In this document: positions 37,172-49,067 of the stretch, one piece after another | Layout: each line of letters starts with the position of its first letter | Position numbering within the stretch: position 1 is the stretch's first letter | From: Notospermus geniculatus | Taxonomy: Eukaryota; Nemertea; Pilidiophora; Heteronemertea; Lineidae | Assembly (NCBI GenBank): GCA_002633025.1 | Contig: NMRB01000855.1 | Span: forward strand, 102,777 to 166,776 | Direction of reading: 5' to 3' | DNA: 64,000 nucleotides | The notes under the pieces: model-generated | The model's input: the letters and a program-made list of their open reading frames with translations, nothing else | What the model was told of the DNA's origin: nothing | The model's database searches: none | Program-made: the position numbers and the translations under genes

Positions 37172-40100
37172 CGTTTGTTTTGTCATCACATATATATATT
37201 CCTGCTTGTTCGGACTGAAGTGTAGGTCACTATTGACTCCAGTAGTATCCACAGTGACCATTTCATATTCCTGACCATGAGAGCTTGATTCCAAAACAAC
37301 CTGAAACAAAAAGAAAACTTATAGAAAATGTTTCACTCTAACAATAACGGATTCCGAAACAACCTGAAAGAAGAAAACTTCACATTGCAAAAGAACCTGA
37401 AAGAAAGCGAGAACTTCAAGAAAAGTTTCACTCTAACAATAACAGGTTCAAAACATCCTGAAAGAAAAATTGTATTTCAAGAACATGTTTCACTCCAAAA
37501 GTAACTAATTCGAGAGTTGTATCCACTGTATTTTTGCTGTTTGGGCTGTCAGAGACGTGGAGTGGATACATCGTCACCTCGGTGATTTGTACAATATCAA
37601 CTTGCCCAACTATCCAGAATATGGGAATAGGTTTGCCCCATTTTGGGGGCAAACCTATTCCCATATTCTCAAGCAACTAACTCATTTTTCAAGTCACTGT
37701 GAAGCGTCCAATGAATTAGAAAGTTTGGGCCCCATTTCCTAGAGCAAAATATCTGAACTTCGAGGAAAAATATTTTCTTCGTACAGAACTCAGTTTGGAT
37801 TATGATTTTTTTACGAAGAATAATGTGAAAAGATTGTAAGAAGAATTTTTTTAGGAATCACTTATAAAAAAGCAGCCCTTTGGTTATTTCTGGAAAATCT
37901 ATACAAAGAGAACATCTTGTTTCAATGTAAAAAAAAAATTACCTGGTGGTGTCATCTGAACCTGGAAAACTTTTTCATTGTGCTTTCTTTGGAATGAATA
38001 CCTTTTTTTGCAGGTGAAGGAAAATAACGAAAAAAGATGAATCATGCTTTTCAGTAGCAATCCAGTGATTGCACAACATGAAGACATGTGGTTTCCGTGA
38101 TGTTGATTGAGGTGTCTTCCTTGCAAAGATGGAAAATCAAACTTGTCTTCTTGATGGTTTGTCAGGATGGTGCAGTGAAAACATCCATGCTTGCCACCAG
38201 TGAGGTTGTGGGTTTGCCCCACTACATGTATCTCGCCTTAGCTTTGTGTGGGAGGGTGATCTCTTCTCGACATCATAGGTTTCCTCCTACATTACGTAAG
38301 TATCACTCTGTATTGTTTGATGAGTAGCTATCATGCCCAACGTTGGCACCTGCGCTTCTAAAATGATATATATTTCTTGATGGGTTCACTGACTTCCATT
38401 CTGAATATATCAAAATAGATTAGCTTGCTCAAGATTTGAAAACATCGTGAATTCGGCTGTATCGTCATTCTAATCTCGATCCATTCACCAGTAATTGAAA
38501 ATCATAATCATTTCCAGCATTTAGCTCTGGACACTGAAAATGCTTCAAACTTGGCACCCATCAGGGTTTTCTTCCCAGTCAATGGTTTTGCTTATCATCA
38601 CAAGATGCTTGAGCGATTTGTATAATACACCCCCTCTCTGAATCACGGATGTGTGAAGAGAAGTCCGTCAATTCAGCCCTTCTTCATATTTCTTCGGGTC
38701 TGGGGAATTCTTTCTTTCAAAATCTGACGTCATAAAATGCACCAGTGGTCAAGGCTTTAGAATTCTATAATGATTCTATTCTGCTACTCTGGTTTCCTCC
38801 GTGCACAAAGGGAAACAGATCATTTCCATTTATTTGCAAATGANGGATGAATAGAAATGACCAGTTTGGGACTGTACTTTGGTGTCCTTAAAAGAGAGTT
38901 GTCCTCCTGGAGTACGTATCCGCATTAGGAGGCTTTAGAGTATTTTTCATTGGATTTATATTTATACGGTATTTATTGCCAAACTGGAAAGTATAGTTAC
39001 ATAAGCTTTATAAAACTTTTCTGAATGAATTCTGATCTAATGCCCGGTTGCACAGCTCTCATTCAAGTCGAGTTCATACCAAGCCCGACTTAAACGCGAC
39101 TTATGTCTGGTGTTATTTTCTCAGCGCGTTGCACAACCTGCACTCAAATCACAAGTTGGGTTTAAGCCCTTGTTAATAAACTCGGCTGAGGGGTGGTTAT
39201 AAGCGCGACTTATGACCGTATGCCTCATTTTTTTGCTGAATTTCAAGGATGGCAGACAGTAATTTGGATGTGTTGGACGATGTTGACTCCTTAATGGCTA
39301 TTTTATTCATAAAAACTAGCAAATGCTTTTACTTCAAGTTTTGCAGTACATTTACATTGGACATTGTTTTTCGAAGATGATTTCCCGACTCCGACCACAG
39401 TTCATCCAGTTTCCTGTAGGTGATGAAGTGAATGCCATTCAGCGATTATATTCTTTTTCGCATCGACCAACTCCAGCAAAACTTCATTCTCAAGGTCGGA
39501 AATAGTTCCGCGATTTCCCCATGATTGCGTCTGTGCTTGTTAATGGTTTGCACTGCATTTGTATGGGCCTACCCGTATAAGCAGGGTGATAAAACCAAGT
39601 TTGTGTAATGCCAGGTTTATTTCGGGTTGTGCAATGAACTCGGAATCGATTAAGCTGTACTTATGTCTGGTCATAAGTGATACTTACGTGAAGTCGAGTT
39701 CGGGGTATAAGCTTGACTCAGGTAACAACGACCTGAGCAACCGGGCATAAGTCTTAGATAACCAGACTCAACAACATAATTCTGCAGTGGCGGCATTTCT
39801 GAAAGGGGGCGTGTAATCAAAGCCTTGTGGGTCAGGCTATCACCCACCCGTGACTCAAGAAACAATCCAACAAATTACAATAGAATCCAAGACTGTGATC
39901 ACATCTCACTCTATGCTATGGATTAGACCTTGCTATTGTTCAAGTGTCACTGAAGTTACGAAATGTGACATATCTATATGTGTGTCCACCCAACTTTCTT
40001 TCTGTAGGTTTAGTCAGTGCTGAATACACAGTGAGTGCAGTCTGAAACTTTGTGGTAAACCACAACATCATGAATTTCCATGGATATTTCATCTTGCAAA

Positions 40101-43100
40101 TTGGGAATATGTCATTGTCATGCCAAACACACCAAATCTACACACTGAGATACAAGACGCAGCAAGATAAGAGTAAGAAAACTTCCAATTCATTCTGTGA
40201 GATCATCAGCTCAAGTAGATGAGTATTTAGCGGGCCAAGCCATGCGAAGTGCAGTGAGTGCAGACGCAGATCCAGAGGGGGGCGCACCAGGCACGCCCCT
40301 CCCCTTTTGGCCAACAAATCTGTAAAATCAACCGTGAAATTCTGGAATTGGGCGCAAATTTCAATGTTCCTAACACAGGGCACCCCCTCTTTTCCCAAAT
40401 CCTGGATCGGCCCCTGGAGTGTGTGCACGGACAATGTATGGAGATGCGTCACTTCCCACCGCTTGGCCCGCTATACTCTACTTGACCTGAGATCATCTCC
40501 ACGTGCACCTCAAGTTGGCAGCACACATACAAATTCACGTCTTCAACTTCAAGATTGAAAATTGTGACTGTAAAGCCAAGTCACCGATATTGAAACTGCA
40601 GATGAGGCAGCACGTTTTAGCTTAGTTACAAAACCATATCACCCTGGCAGATCTCAGAGATGATCTGAATGAGATTTTCGTATGTGTGCTAACAGCTATC
40701 CACACAGCACGCTTCACCAGTTCGAGTTACGCCCCACCAGAGTAGATCCGGCTCAGCAACACATCGCAGAGATGTCTCGCATGTTTTCGTGGGCAGTTGT
40801 TACTCATTCAGTTTTCATAGCATACTTGCCTCTCGCAACACAAAAATAGTATTATGAGCACTAACTTGGCTCATTTATGGCTAATTAGCTAATTAGAGAA
40901 TATTCGGCGATTTGTATGTAATGTAAAAGGAAACCGGAGTCCCGGCGGACACCTACAACGTCAGAGTTAGTTGCTCTCTCTATCGCTTGAGTGCTGACTG
41001 GGAACTGAACCCTGAACCTCAGAGGTGACAGGCACTCGATGTTTCCATTACACCACTCCGGCCACCCACTTTGTCTACTGACAATTAATACGTATATGTA
41101 CGTGATGTTAATAGTCCTTCATCACGATATTCTCAAATTACTAAACTGGCTGTACTCCTGTTACTTATTCTATTCACCATGCTATTTCACCACGATTACC
41201 GTTGGTCGGTGGTTGATTAATTACTGGTTGGATTAGTTTGTTTTTGCTGAGTTGATGATTCTGTTTGAGGTAAACGTCAGAACTAACCCTTTCACTCCTA
41301 TGAGTAATTTCATCAAAAACACAAAAACGTACAAGATAAATGGGTCATATGAATAAAGACTGGCTGAACTTTAGAATCCTCGATCAGAAGTGATCGTTAC
41401 TCCATGGCACACAATGGAAAGTCTATTGTTCAATGCGGCTTATTCCATCAATCGTGACCTTATTTTTGGGTTACTTTCACAAATCGCACGATCAGTCGCC
41501 AATTCGGGGAAGGGTTAAAGTGGATCTTCCCTCATTTACCAACCCAATGAGCAGCCAGACAGCTGAGACAGAAAGTTGTTGAAAAAGCCTGCTCATAACA
41601 CATGTGATTCACAACCTGATGACTAAACAACGAGTACTCATACAATTGGGTTAATTTTTCAGCTTCTTTCGAATTCAGCGAGCGTAAAGTGCATCTTTGC
41701 GTAGAGCAAAATATTGGAAACTGGAGATTTCCCCCAGTCGATCATCGCAGTTTATGCATGAAAAAAATCGCAGCGCGATTATGAAAGAAATCTTCCCACG
41801 ATTGCAGACAGAATATATCACTGATCACCTGGTAGAGAGGTTGTGTTTCTCTCTGGGTTAAGAGTTGCAAGCCAGGCATGGTAACCACTTGGCGATAAAG
41901 GAAATCCTCCATGACCAGCAGTCGGAGTCGGACCGCGCCACTGCTGGTCCTGTACACTCTATCCACCACAAAGTCAGGCCGTATTGCTTCATTTCTTATC
42001 ATCACAAAGAGTAACACTGGTCGCTGGATCTCCAAAGACATTTTTGTTTTTCTTAATTCAGCACGCAGCATCTTCTGTCAGAAGTAATCAGTTATCTCCC
42101 CCAATGTTGATGTCATGTGGGCAGAATAAAAACTCCCGCATGGGGCAGAAAGCACACAATTCATACAGTGCAAAACAAATGCAGAGTTATTCCACGCCGG
42201 GTGCACTGCGTTCATTTTTACTTCACACACCCAATACACATCGTGCATAAAATGTGTCAAGTGAAGACAGAATGATGCAGTTGAGTGGACATGATGCACA
42301 TGTTCAATGTTTCAGAAAGTGAAAAAGAACTCCACAGTATGTTATTTTCATCAACACTGCGATATAGCTTGTTTCTGTAATCTTTGGTGACGGACTGGAA
42401 AGTTTTCATTGGGTTATCATACACGATGTCCCCAATACTGCAATGGGGATGTTATTTCTGACCAGTACTGGAATGGCTTTTCAGGAGGTATCACATCACT
42501 GAGAATCTCAGGTCATTTACGGTCGTACCCTCCCTCAATCTGAACCAAGCATGAGAAGGGGAGCCGGTTGTGAAGACCCTGGGTGCGAGGATGGTGGTAT
42601 CATGACACCTCTAGGAACATGATAAGTTTTGTAGCAAACGGCTGCAGGAACATAGCGTTTGGCTCTCCTTGGTCAGTGACTGTCAGCATTCGCTGCTGCA
42701 TTTTTTCTAAAGAACGATTTCATTGAGGTATCATACACCAAGTCTAATGTCCAATGCTGAATGTTGCAGTCTTTTTGACCAGTATTGTATGACTTTTTTG
42801 ATGGTATCAAGACACTTCTACTGGTTTTGCATGAACAGTAGCACTCCCTTGAGTTGTCCTCGGAGAGTGTTGCAATGCTGATCATTTAACAGCAGCAAAC
42901 CGAACATAATCACCCACCTTTTTCAGTTTTCCATCATCCGTTCCCAAGAATGCCACCGTGTAGTTAGCAACCGGTGACACGGCTATGGCGGTGAGTAGTG
43001 TGTCATTGAAAGTAACGACAGGGGATGCTGTCACTGGGATGGTCCCACCAATCGGATTGTTGAAGTTGTGCGTTCCGCAGTAGTCGTCTTTGATGTCATA

Positions 43101-46100
43101 ATGCTGAAAGAAAGAACGAGAAATGTGAGATTTGATTTTCCCATAATGCATGCCAATTTCACCTCTTCTTTATGAAAATTTGCATCGTTATGATGTCATT
43201 GTGACATCATGTATTGCATGTACGCACATGATGCCAGTGCATTTAAGTAGACACAGCCATGGTTGTGTCAGGACGTCATGCACAAAATTCAAAACATTGA
43301 ACAATTAACCTTAGAATTATTTGATTTCTTTGCTTGGTTAGGAACTTCAGTTCAATTCTCATGAACCAAGTTCATTTGGTTTATTCCCAGCAACTGCAGT
43401 TGCAGTTTAGCCAGTCAGTCTCCACCAGTATTTTACTAAAGATGGTGACAAAGGTTGAGATGAGAGCTTGCATATGGATTGACAAGAGTTCTAACGTTCT
43501 ATGAATAATATTGACTTCTATCCTCTTGTGGACATGAGTTACACTTGACAAAATGTTACAAGTGTATCATGGCTAAATTACCACCACAAAGAATACGTTT
43601 CATTTACATAGTGTGTAAATTGTAACTGATGTTTGCGCAAGATGAGACTCTGAAGAGTTATTCAACTACTGTGCAATCTTGTGCGAGTTCTCTCCGTGTG
43701 TAGGCCCACTGAAAAATTATTGCCGAACTCATGAAGGAGCTTTTCCCACGGTTGTTGAGGATAAAACCACTGAAGAATATTCACGTTCTGGCATATTCCT
43801 TGACGTACCTTCACTAACAGAAGGGTGGCTCCATCACCAGTCAAGTGTGTTTACCACAAGAGTCGGGAACGAAGAGAAATGCCGACAGGTGGATGTAGGT
43901 GAGGGGAGAAGTACCGGTATGTAGCCAATTCAGACGATACTTAGGATGGGGATGAGATAGATCAACAGAAGATGTATAACGCTGTCATAATCTTGTTACA
44001 TGTACTGTTGTGTCTTCAAGCATTGGTTTGAATAAACCCAATTCCTAAGCCAGAGGATAAACTTCATTGGAATCCAAGCAGACACTTGGGAGTTGCAGAC
44101 ACTTCTATGATACTGGCCTCTCCACAGCATTGTTAGGTACAAGGGCTGTTGGAACTTTCTGCTGCCTTGAGCGCTCTGTTGGAGGACCTTCTTCAACACA
44201 GCTTACCTATACGGCTATGATGAATGATACATCATGACTTTATCTTGATGCAAGGGTTGTTGGAAATTCTGCCAGATACCTCGAAAACTAGGTGACCTAA
44301 CATGCTGGAGGACCTCTTCAACACATCTTCCGAAACAGCTATGACGATCATGAATTGATCATGACCTGAACTGAGCAGTGGTTATTTTGGTGCAAGAGCA
44401 TGTTGAACATTGTGGTGTCTTTTGAGACAGTCAAACACCCACCCACCCACCAATACCCATGCCTACGGATGTGGCATCACAGAATAATGATCCCAACTGA
44501 TGCTTATTTGGCAGTGGTGGAGCGGTCACTGCCACTAATATTCAATGCTAATTTTGGTGGAGAAGCCACGGTCATTTCAAACTGCAACTTTATACCAAAT
44601 ACCACTCCTGTGTTATGGTCTCAACAGACACAGTAACAAGAGATATTGCCAATAGTGCAAATGGTAATGATATTCTAGCTGCATCTGCATCCATCATCAC
44701 TGGCTCCATAAGAATGAAACCAACTGATGAGTTGCAACATGCCAAGTCCCCATCCATCAATTTACATTCAGCTTACAACATTATCGTTCCTATTCCACTA
44801 CCCTTCATGAATTTGATTTCTCACCGAGGTTACGCACCCAATGACTATGCAGCAAGTCTACGACTTCAGTTAGTTTTTTACTAAATTCGCTGCTTTTTAT
44901 TTGACTCGTGGCTTGCATTTCACGGCAATATCCCAGGTGTTGACCATAAAGTTCAATCTGGCTTGCATTGATCAAAAGCAGTATTCTACACCAAGAATGA
45001 TGCGATGCGTTGAGATACGGATGAATGAATGCTGTCTACCAATATTGTTGTACAACTGTAACCGCCAATGCTCGTCCCCCACGAGTTTGAAAACGATGAC
45101 TCACTTTTTGATTTTTTTGTAATTACACCTGCATCTTCACGAAAATTCTGGTGTAAATCAACAAATACCCATTTTTCAGTTGTCACTCAACATGTTTGTT
45201 TCTTCCTCGTCATGAGACTGACGATAGGAACAGGAAACACTGATGAAGCCATCAGTTACCTGCAAATACTTACCGAATGCATGCAAGGCTGCGGCGTATT
45301 GATATGTGCCGGTCCGGTATTTCCAATCCCTTTGAAGCAGTTCTGGATATTCTTGGTGAACTGACTTCGGACATTTCTCATCGGGTACATGCACAGGACT
45401 GTCTTTCTTGTTGGCACCTTGGAGTTGAGTTGACTCTTGGCGAAGAGGACGTAAAGAACATCCTCTACTGATGGTGTGATGGTCATGTCCCTGGCAAGAA
45501 TTTCACCGGCTTTTCCGAGGTAGGCCGCCAAAGCAATGTTGTAATTAACTCCCGATTGGTTGCATTCTAGAGGGACCTCGGCGTACGAGTAATACGCTGG
45601 ATCTTTCTGACACACCCGGATCACCCTCGATGCATACTTTTGGGATGAAGTTGCTGTCTTCTGAACCGTCACAAAATAGCTGAAACCGCCAGAGCCGAAT
45701 CCGTAAATGTAATCCACGAAGAAGATATCTTGCAACTGACTCGCTATCTCAACTTTCGTGCTACCAGAAAATGCCGATTTATGAGCCAGTTCAAAATTGT
45801 CCAGATTTCTACTTGCAACTGCGGGAACCAAATCTTTGTAAGCATCAAGTCCATTGAGTTTACTTCTTGTAGCACCGACATATAATACTCCTTTGGGGGT
45901 GAGGGACTTGTCTGGACCCTTGTCGATAAAAATAACGGTGGATGAAGAAGGGTCATTCGGAACAACAATCTCGACTGAATTTTGAAATGAGTTGTCCGGT
46001 GTGCTTGAAATCAAGCCCAGTTTTCTTTTCTCACAGTGCCCCTGCAGTAAGTTCGTGCACATCACAAGAGTATTCGACACATAATCTATAGCTAGACCCT

Positions 46101-46413
46101 TATTTACACTGTCGGTAGGGACCTTCCTGTATCTGTTACAATTGTCACCGGGCATACATGTGCATGCCCCTTGAGGTGGGCAATTTGGATTGTCAAGCTT
46201 GGGGCCTGTGACGTACGAGGTCTCCTCGGCCAAACTCTCTGACAGTTGATAAAGTCGATTGACGGCACCAATATATACTTTTCCAGTGACCCTATCAACG
46301 ATTGAATGATTGAACACATGCGTCGATGTGAATCTATTTGTTATGTAGTTCTTCGAAGATAGGCTGCCCCCGCACAGCCATGTTAGCGCGAGGATTAGTA
46401 TTTCAAACTTCAT
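37172..46413 (-). CDS. Plexin, 5' part (signal peptide and sema domain), three coding exons
   Basis: Plexins are single-pass cell-surface receptors for semaphorins, acting in axon guidance and cell migration. Coding exon 1 is 45274-46413 (380 codons), exon 2 is 42918-43103 (62 codons) and exon 3 is 37172-37300 (43 codons). All junctions are phase 0, with donors GTAAGT, GTGGGT and GTAAGT and CAG acceptors. Residues 1-19 form a hydrophobic signal peptide (MKFEILILALTWLCGGSLS). Plexin sema hallmarks follow: VYIGAVNRLYQL, VTGPKLDNPNC, GHCEKRKLGLIS, DDYCG, NPIGGT, AFLGTDDGKLKK and YIYVMTKQT. The 485 residues almost exactly fill a plexin sema domain, so the PSI, IPT, transmembrane and GAP parts should follow at lower coordinates. 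I found no PSI-type CGWC exon here, so the rest is probably outside the window or behind long introns. Exon 3 lies in duplication copy B and has a twin in copy A. Plexin rather than semaphorin is near certain; the class (A, B or other) is not decided. Confidence 0.92.
37287..37505 (-). repeat. Tandem repeat containing plexin exon 3 acceptor, copy B (about three units)
   Basis: Units start near 37287, 37350 and 37445. One unit of about 74 bp present in copy A is missing, so the array varies in length between copies. Confidence 0.75.
37616..37669. repeat. Perfect 24-bp stem, 6-nt loop palindrome in plexin intron 2
   Basis: Bases 37616-37639 are the exact reverse complement of 37646-37669, around a loop ATTTTG. 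The twin in copy A (about 24730-24790) is decayed, with mismatches and an insertion. It sits about 315 nt upstream of exon 3 in transcription sense. Confidence 0.75.
38844..38844. other. Single N, unresolved join in copy B
   Basis: The left flank matches copy A up to 27345 and the right flank matches from 29200, so about 1.85 kb seen in copy A is absent at this join. Confidence 0.95.
38967..39841. mobile_element. About 875-bp insertion in copy B with PIF/Harbinger-like remnant
   Basis: Copy A runs from TTATATTTAT directly to CACCCACCC, while copy B has this block between. GCCCGGTTGC near the left (about 39041) and GCAACCGGGC near the right (about 39738) form inverted termini with the same surrounding words. 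A short plus-strand frame at 39380-39480 reads RPQFIQFPVGDEVN then IQRLYSF, resembling the segment before the catalytic core of Harbinger transposases. The element is broken and non-autonomous. The superfamily call is tentative. Confidence 0.5.
40928..41067 (-). mobile_element. tRNA-derived SINE-like repeat (copy B)
   Basis: Twin of the repeat at 30374-30514, with A-box-like TGGTGTAATGG and B-box GGTTCAGTTCC. Confidence 0.65.
41599..42917. other. Unique part of plexin intron 2
   Basis: Single-copy sequence between the end of copy B and plexin exon 2. A minus-strand open frame at 41742-42071 matches no family I know, and a small hairpin (GACCAGCAGT to ACTGCTGGTC) lies at 41911-41948. No gene is supported. 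Confidence 0.4.
44140..44345 (+). repeat. Two diverged units of about 130 bp in plexin intron 1
   Basis: CAAGGGCTGTTGGAAC to GGAGGACCTTCTTCAACAC recurs as CAAGGGTTGTTGGAAA to GGAGGACCTCTTCAACAC. The rest of intron 1 (43104-45273) shows no supported gene. Confidence 0.6.
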
Positions 46414-46453
46414 CTTGATTTTTCTGCTGACATTGTGTCCCTACTTTTCACAC
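46414..46453 (-). other. Plexin 5' UTR part of first coding exon, with upstream acceptor
   Basis: On the minus strand a pyrimidine-rich tract ending in CTTTCTTTCCAG lies directly before position 46453, 40 nt upstream of the plexin ATG. This looks like a strong 3' splice site, so the start codon probably sits in the second transcribed exon and the promoter lies further away, above 46457. The non-coding first exon could not be located. Confidence 0.6.
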
Positions 46454-46734
46454 CTGGAAAGAAAGAAGAAAAGATGTTTAGGAAGACAACTTTTTCCTGA
46501 AGACATCGACAAATATCATAAGTTACCAATAAATATCAACATCTTGACTAGTTTCCAATCCACAAACCAAGGAGACGATGTCTCCAGCAGTCGTAACTTC
46601 ATGAAGGAACTTCTCTATCACCCAAGACATCATACTCGTACTTCCACCCCCATCCTCCCATAGCAGGGCTTTGGTCTCTCTCCTCTACTGACATACACTG
46701 TGTGAGTGGATGAAGAGGAGTGAGGTAAAAACCC

Positions 46735-46870
46735 CTGCTGTGGGAGGATGTTCCACCCTCAATCTCTTGACAAATTGTGTTACACAACCACAACTGAACA
46801 GTCCAGCTGTCCTGACTGGGATTTGAACCCGACCCCAGACAGTGGACTGTCCATCAACAGGTACTGGGAC
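46735..46870 (-). mobile_element. Possible tRNA-derived SINE-like repeat
   Basis: The minus strand contains GTCGGGTTCAAATCCCAGTC, a good B-box. No convincing A-box or cloverleaf was found, so it is not called a tRNA gene. Confidence 0.35.
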
Positions 46871-47912
46871 ACCAATCTGAACATCTGTGAATACACCCCG
46901 GATATCTCTCCCGAAAACCGCAAAGCAGTGGAAACACACTTCATACGGGAGATAACTACAGCGCAGACAGAATTAGACAAGACATATTTCACCACGATAT
47001 GAATAGAACAAGCTTCCTCAACCTCACACCTTGGTGAAATACTCCAAGGAATACATCCAGAGAAAACCAGGCATGCTGTAGGGCAGACACACTTGTTGAC
47101 CTGGCTGTTGTGATGGATTTGTCCCTTTTTTACAACTCCTGAATTCAGCAACATTTGGGCCTACTCAGTGCCTACTGAATTCGGAATGAGGATTTTCCTT
47201 TTCCTTTTCAACTCTCCGAAAAAATACTCACCAACACTCCGTCACGCGTCTCCACCCAACCATTTACAACAATACCCAATGTTACTAGTAATACAAAACA
47301 GCGGTTGAATAGAGATTGTGCAAAAAAGTGGTTTGAAGGCAAGGAAATGGCATCAAAATGGGTCACATAGACAAGTTTTTAGTCCGTTTTCAATGCACTG
47401 GAATGTGTGCCAACATAGTGGGAGGCTCATTGCCATGCTGGGTCACATCTTTTTCTATTGATGACCCAGTTCAAACATATCACTTCGAATATTATAACGT
47501 CACTGTGTAATCCCGACTTCTAAAAACTTCTTTTTAACTTCAGGCAAACTGAGTGTTCAAGAAGTGGTTGGGTTGGCTATTGTAGTTTCTACACAGTGAT
47601 CAATTCTGATTTATGATATAGTTGGTTATTAGCGTCCAGTTTAAAATATCAGTTTATCATCATTATCAGGACAGTTCAGTCTCATCATGGCACAGCAGCA
47701 GCTTTGGTATGATCATCACTGTCATTAGGTAGGCCTATTTTATGGATAAGGCCTATATCATTAGGTACCTATCTCGTAGGAAGTGAAGTCAGTAGGCATG
47801 AGGCTAATACAGGCCTCGATCTACATGTGTATGTCTGTTGGAAATGGAACGCCCACAGATATGTTTCCCTGATTTTGCTGATCTTCGTTGATTTTTTATT
47901 GGATTGCTTCAA

Positions 47913-48038
47913 GGCTTCCTTTACATAAGTACGGTATACGAAAACGCCGATTAACAATGGCTTCACAGTTGTGAATCCATTTGAAGCCTTTGTTAACCGG
48001 CGTTTTCGTATACTGTACACTTCTATGTAAAGGTAGCC
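47913..48038. repeat. Long hairpin, arms of about 53-57 nt, upstream of plexin
   Basis: The left arm 47913-47965 and right arm 47982-48038 pair almost throughout; the core is GTATACGAAAACGCCG with its complement, and the loop is about 16 nt. It may be a MITE or could fold as a small-RNA precursor if transcribed. It is 1.5 kb upstream of the plexin start codon. Confidence 0.7.
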
Positions 48039-49067
48039 ATGCCTACTAAATGGGAGAAAGTGCATGAACTATGAGGTGAATCGAAGCATAGGCCTACCAA
48101 ACTTAGTCACCCTCGCTATGTAGACATGACACTTCCTTCGTGTATGCTTAGGATACACAATCCCAAAGTTTATTTTTATCTGGTGGTTCACAAGCCTTAG
48201 GTTTCTTGACGCATATATTTAGGCCTACACAATTATTTCATTCACAATTTTCATGTCTTTACAGCCTATATCGTGAGAACTTCCTGTCGAAGCCAAAGCC
48301 TACCTATGTATATAAATGTGCCACTTCATTCAGTAAATTTTATGGTCGATTAATATGCCTATCAAAGTGGAACAGGATTGCGAGACTTCTTCAAATTGGC
48401 CGATGTTGACAATGTGTCATTCAGGGAGTTCCAAACATGATTAGGTCAGGTAGGCTTATTTCCGAAAAGACCCAATCAAGATCACCAGACATGCCAGAAG
48501 GCAATTTTTACCATATGCTCATCAGAAAAACATATGACTCTGACCAAGATGAATTCAAACTATCCTGGCATATCAACACCGGTTTGATTCCCATGGGGAC
48601 GATAGCCGACTTTTTCAATAGGTGTCACTAGTGGTTAAAACTACTGAAATGAAACTGACATCCCGGTCCTGATCAATTTCCCACACAAAAGGCGTCTATT
48701 GTATTAGGACCGGGTTTCGATGTGCTTCCCTCTGCTGAGCTACGATCCCCATTTCTTCAGGGCCAAAAAACAAGCAACAGGTCAGAGATCGCTGATCAAA
48801 CAAATGAGACCAACACTACATACTTTGCGGAGCTTTGTGTCCCAATATTTGTTACGGTATTCCCAACTCAAGTTAAGATAAATGCACCAAGACACCATTG
48901 ATTTGTTTCCTGACAGGGGTTATCAGATCATGCAAAATATGCAAAGATGTCATAAAGATGGCTGGAGATAAACTACTGCCCAAGTTCAAGTCCATTCAGT
49001 TCTTGGTATTTAGTCCAATCACTTCAGAGTGTACATGTAGGTTTACTATCTGCAATAGGGACAAGTA

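Larger units (their letters stand above)
31044..41598 (+). repeat. Large tandem duplication, copy B
   Basis: Direct repeat of copy A, abutting it with no N and no clear microhomology at 31043/31044. It lacks the three copy A insertions and the stretch 27346-29199. It has its own insertion of about 875 bp at 38967-39841 carrying Harbinger-like sequence. Plexin exon 3 sits at 37172-37300. Confidence 0.93.

Noticed and set aside
37505-37625. Minus-strand coding-like peptide (ITEVTMYPLHVSDSP) between plexin exons 2 and 3, also in copy A near 24640-24735
   Set aside because: Exons 2 and 3 already join in phase to give the expected plexin sequence. No good donor follows, and one end overlaps the palindrome.
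41742-42071. 109-codon minus-strand frame in plexin intron 2
   Set aside because: No known family; plexin exons flank it and it is not needed for their join.
46735-46870. tRNA gene suspected from the B-box GGTTCAAATCCC on the minus strand
   Set aside because: No cloverleaf or anticodon stem could be drawn; better explained as a SINE-like remnant.
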